Both the position numbers and the translations under genes were made by a program. DNA of 64,000 nt from Bacteroidales bacterium (GTDB lineage: Bacteria > Bacteroidota > Bacteroidia > Bacteroidales > JAADJA01): assembly GCA_021740645.1 (NCBI GenBank), contig JAIOZL010000008.1:1-64000 (forward strand), given 5' to 3'. Position 1 is the first letter of the stretch. Each line of letters starts with the position of its first letter. This document shows positions 62,343-64,000 of the stretch, one piece after another. A model generated the notes under the pieces. The model was not told the origin of the DNA and searched no databases. It saw nothing but the letters and a program-made list of their open reading frames with translations.

Positions 62343-62350
62343 CAAAAGTA
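62343..62350 (-). promoter_or_regulatory. -7 box of the rsfS-ftsH unit
   Basis: TACTTTTG on the minus strand matches TAnnTTTG, 22 bp upstream of the rsfS start. No clear -33 TTG is at the usual distance. The 149-bp gap to birA also has TTTG and TACATTAG (62434-62441) on the plus strand as a weak birA promoter. Confidence 0.5.
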
Positions 62351-62469
62351 ATCAATTTCAACTATTAATTGATGTAAACTACACACTTAAGCGAATAAAC
62401 GTATAAACTTTTCGTTTGTTTGATAAAAAAATTTACATTAGCAAATTAATCCATCATTAAGGCTGCAAA

Positions 62470-63219
62470 TTGGGACATTTGAAAATAGGAGAACGGGTTC
62501 ATTGGTTTGATGTATTAAAATCAACAAATGAATACCTGACATTGGAATTAGATAACTATTTACCTGGTGAAGTAATCATTACACATTGTCAAAGCAACGG
62601 CCTGGGAATGGGCCAGAACACATGGGAAAGTGAAACAAGGAAAAACCTCACTTTCAGTTTTTTTCTCAAGCCAAAATCGATCACTGCCGGGCAACAATTT
62701 TTTCTGAATATTTGTATCTCGCTTGGGGTTTTTGATTTTGTAAAGGCCATTGTTCCTAACCAATTAGTGAAAGTGAAATGGCCTAACGACATTTACATCA
62801 ATGAAGGAAAAGTTGCCGGAATTTTAATTAAAAATGCCATTAGTGGTAATCAAATCATGCATACTATCATTGGGATAGGATTAAATGTAAATCAACTGGA
62901 GTTCAAAAGTGAGGTAAAAAACCCTGTTTCACTCAGGAATTTTCTTATAAGCGAATTGGATTTACAAGATTGCCTTGATAAGTTATGTGTTTCAGTGAAC
63001 CACCGAGTTGATCAGTTAGAATTTGCTTTATTTCATAAGTTAAAGAATGACTACATCGAGGCCTTGTTTGGGACAGGCGAATGGCGGCTTTATAAATACA
63101 ATAACCGGCTGTTAACAGCGACTATTAAAGGCATTTCTGAATTTGGTATGCTTAAGCTAAAGACACGTGAAGGAGAAATAATTGAAGGAGATATTAAGGA
63201 GATTGAATTTGTAATTTAA
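62470..63219 (+). CDS. birA: Biotin--[acetyl-CoA-carboxylase] ligase
   Basis: This 249-aa enzyme attaches biotin to carrier proteins such as the one encoded at 30453-30800. It has WFDVLKSTNEYL, SNGLGMGQNTWESETRKNLT (relative of GRGRxGRxW), KVKWPNDIYINEGKVAGIL and IIGIGLNVNQ. The N-terminal helix-turn-helix of bifunctional BirA is absent, so it is not a repressor. The start is uncertain: TTG 62470 or TTG 62479; no ATG is suitable. Confidence 0.94.
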   Translation: MGHLKIGERVHWFDVLKSTNEYLTLELDNYLPGEVIITHCQSNGLGMGQNTWESETRKNLTFSFFLKPKSITAGQQFFLNICISLGVFDFVKAIVPNQLVKVKWPNDIYINEGKVAGILIKNAISGNQIMHTIIGIGLNVNQLEFKSEVKNPVSLRNFLISELDLQDCLDKLCVSVNHRVDQLEFALFHKLKNDYIEALFGTGEWRLYKYNNRLLTATIKGISEFGMLKLKTREGEIIEGDIKEIEFVI

Positions 63220-63626
63220 AAGTGGGCCTCAACCACTTCCTTTAACTTACCAGCCAATAAATCCACAAAATTTTGTAACGGCCTTGAGGCCATCATCTTG
63301 AGCATAGGATTTAAATCGGCATTTAATTGAATCTGTGTTTTGGAATTCGTTTCATCAATTTCTTGCAAATTGAATTCAAGGGAGAATTTTAGAGGGGAAC
63401 TTCCCACTGCAACATAAGTAATATTTGAAAATTCTTTTTTGTTTCCTACCTCCATTTCGATAGTAGCCATTCCCTGAATAGTAAATGAGCAATGGTCAGC
63501 CGTTGATTTCCAGCTTGTAACCTGCTCCGGCATTAATCTTTCAAAGTGATTAAAATCTTCTAAAAAATGAAAGGTAAAGGCAGCGCTTTTCTCCAGTTTT
63601 ATTTCCTGGCTGGTAAAGTTTGTCAT
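63216..63626 (-). CDS. SRPBCC-family protein
   Basis: This 136-aa protein has the START/Bet v1-like fold pattern: FTFHFLEDFNHFERLMPEQV, CSFTIQGMATIEMEVG, and a C-terminal helix LQNFVDLLAGKLKEVVEAHF. Members bind hydrophobic ligands, but no ligand can be assigned. The stop overlaps the last codon of convergent birA. It lies 16 bp downstream of pyrE and is probably cotranscribed. Confidence 0.88.
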   Translation of the reverse strand: MTNFTSQEIKLEKSAAFTFHFLEDFNHFERLMPEQVTSWKSTADHCSFTIQGMATIEMEVGNKKEFSNITYVAVGSSPLKFSLEFNLQEIDETNSKTQIQLNADLNPMLKMMASRPLQNFVDLLAGKLKEVVEAHF

Positions 63627-63642
63627 GATTTAAATAAGGATT

Positions 63643-64000
63643 TTAAACGTTCCAACTCACAGGATCTTTCCTCCAGGTAATTAAAAGCTTCAGGTCACTG
63701 TCTGAAATGTAGTTACTTTCAATCGCCTGTTTTATCAGTTCATCATAATCAGATAGGGTATGAAGAATGCAACTGGCTTCAGAAAAATTTTTCAGTGCCT
63801 GTGGGAGGTTATAGCTAAAAATAGCAGTCATACCTTTTACGTCACAACCCGCACTCCTCAAAGCCTCAACCGCATTTAAACTGCTTTTCCCGGTTGACAC
63901 AAGGTCTTCAATCACAACAACTGATTGACCTGATTCATATGCACCTTCTATTTTATTCTCCAGTCCGTGAGCCTTTTCAGAAGAACGAACATATACAAAT
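63643..64000 (-). CDS. pyrE: Orotate phosphoribosyltransferase, C-terminal part
   Basis: The ORF track starts at an internal ATG; the frame is open through to the window edge. Visible residues are FVYVRSSEKAHGLENKIEGA, then the PRPP-binding loop SVVVIEDLVSTGKSSLNAVE and a short C-terminal helix. The enzyme converts orotate and PRPP to orotidine 5'-phosphate in pyrimidine synthesis. The lysine-containing loop KAHGLENKIEG is the mobile catalytic loop. About half the protein lies beyond the window. Confidence 0.93.
   Translation of the reverse strand, partial: FVYVRSSEKAHGLENKIEGAYESGQSVVVIEDLVSTGKSSLNAVEALRSAGCDVKGMTAIFSYNLPQALKNFSEASCILHTLSDYDELIKQAIESNYISDSDLKLLITWRKDPVSWNV

Noticed and set aside
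1-64000. tRNA, rRNA, CRISPR arrays or a replication origin
   Set aside because: I looked for GTTCRANNC T-loops, conserved rRNA blocks, regularly spaced repeats and DnaA-box clusters and saw none that I could support; a tRNAscan/Rfam run would settle it.

Overview
The window is AT-rich chromosomal DNA from a member of the Bacteroidota. Several features support this: two secreted proteins with type IX secretion C-terminal sorting domains, many lipoproteins with Bacteroidota-type lipoboxes, DUF3078, DUF6132 and DUF6146 proteins, TAnnTTTG -7 promoter boxes in front of many genes, few Shine-Dalgarno sequences, and the gene order pyrE / SRPBCC / birA / rsfS / ftsH / LUD / cdsA / psd. The dsr-type and acyl-CoA carboxylase genes would fit an anaerobic or marine Bacteroidales/Marinilabiliales-like organism, but that placement is a guess. 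I see no rRNA, tRNA or CRISPR array.

Layout. 1-1.6 kb is accessory: the end of an IS3-family element next to a PD-(D/E)xK nuclease-fold gene bounded by 10-bp inverted repeats and a structured downstream segment, resembling an integron-type cassette. 1.7-5.7 kb (minus) holds housekeeping and unknown genes: GNAT, lipoproteins, cyclophilin, B12 radical SAM and exonuclease III. 5.8-10.2 kb carries ion transport genes: a ClC channel/transporter converging on a Kef-type antiporter whose ancillary oxidoreductase gene is broken by one in-frame stop. 10.5-14.3 kb is a plus-strand sulfur-redox cluster: a small Cys-rich protein, a two-cysteine DsrC, a DsrM/NarI-like cytochrome, a DsrK/HdrD-like iron-sulfur protein and a cysteine desulfurase, with no DsrAB in view. 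14.3-23.5 kb has hydrolases, lipoproteins, mscL, a beta-mannosidase and a PepSY/OB-fold pair.

23.8-35.5 kb (mostly plus) contains mutS2, a thioredoxin/thioredoxin/DUF6132 operon, a decayed MtfA-like peptidase gene, an acyl-CoA carboxylase beta subunit with its biotin carrier, and the chain panC-panD-flippase-like-rfaE2-radA. 35.5-45.5 kb contains a tiny CTERM-like protein, DUF3078, mscS, tilS, a DsbD-like protein, an FG-GAP T9SS cargo protein and a tandem GAPDH pair whose first member lacks the catalytic cysteine. 45.6-49 kb contains a Tat-signal DUF3795 protein, a three-gene membrane/winged-helix operon with a 16-bp palindrome over its -33 box, and a C69 dipeptidase. 49-57.3 kb (minus) is a five-gene efflux operon (TetR-TolC-FKBP-MFP-RND) followed upstream by a second, paralogous TetR gene. 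57.4-64 kb is the membrane lipid and proteostasis block (psd, cdsA, DUF2007, LUD, ftsH, rsfS) with birA, SRPBCC and the truncated pyrE.

The points most worth a second look are the DsrC-DsrMK-like cluster without a sulfite reductase, the Cys150Ala GAPDH paralogue translationally coupled to the true enzyme, the cassette-like nuclease gene cut by an IS, an FKBP isomerase inside an RND operon, three decayed genes, and promoters whose -7 box overlaps the stop codon of the gene upstream or lies only a few bases from the start codon. All calls come from reading the sequence and recalling families; no database search was run.
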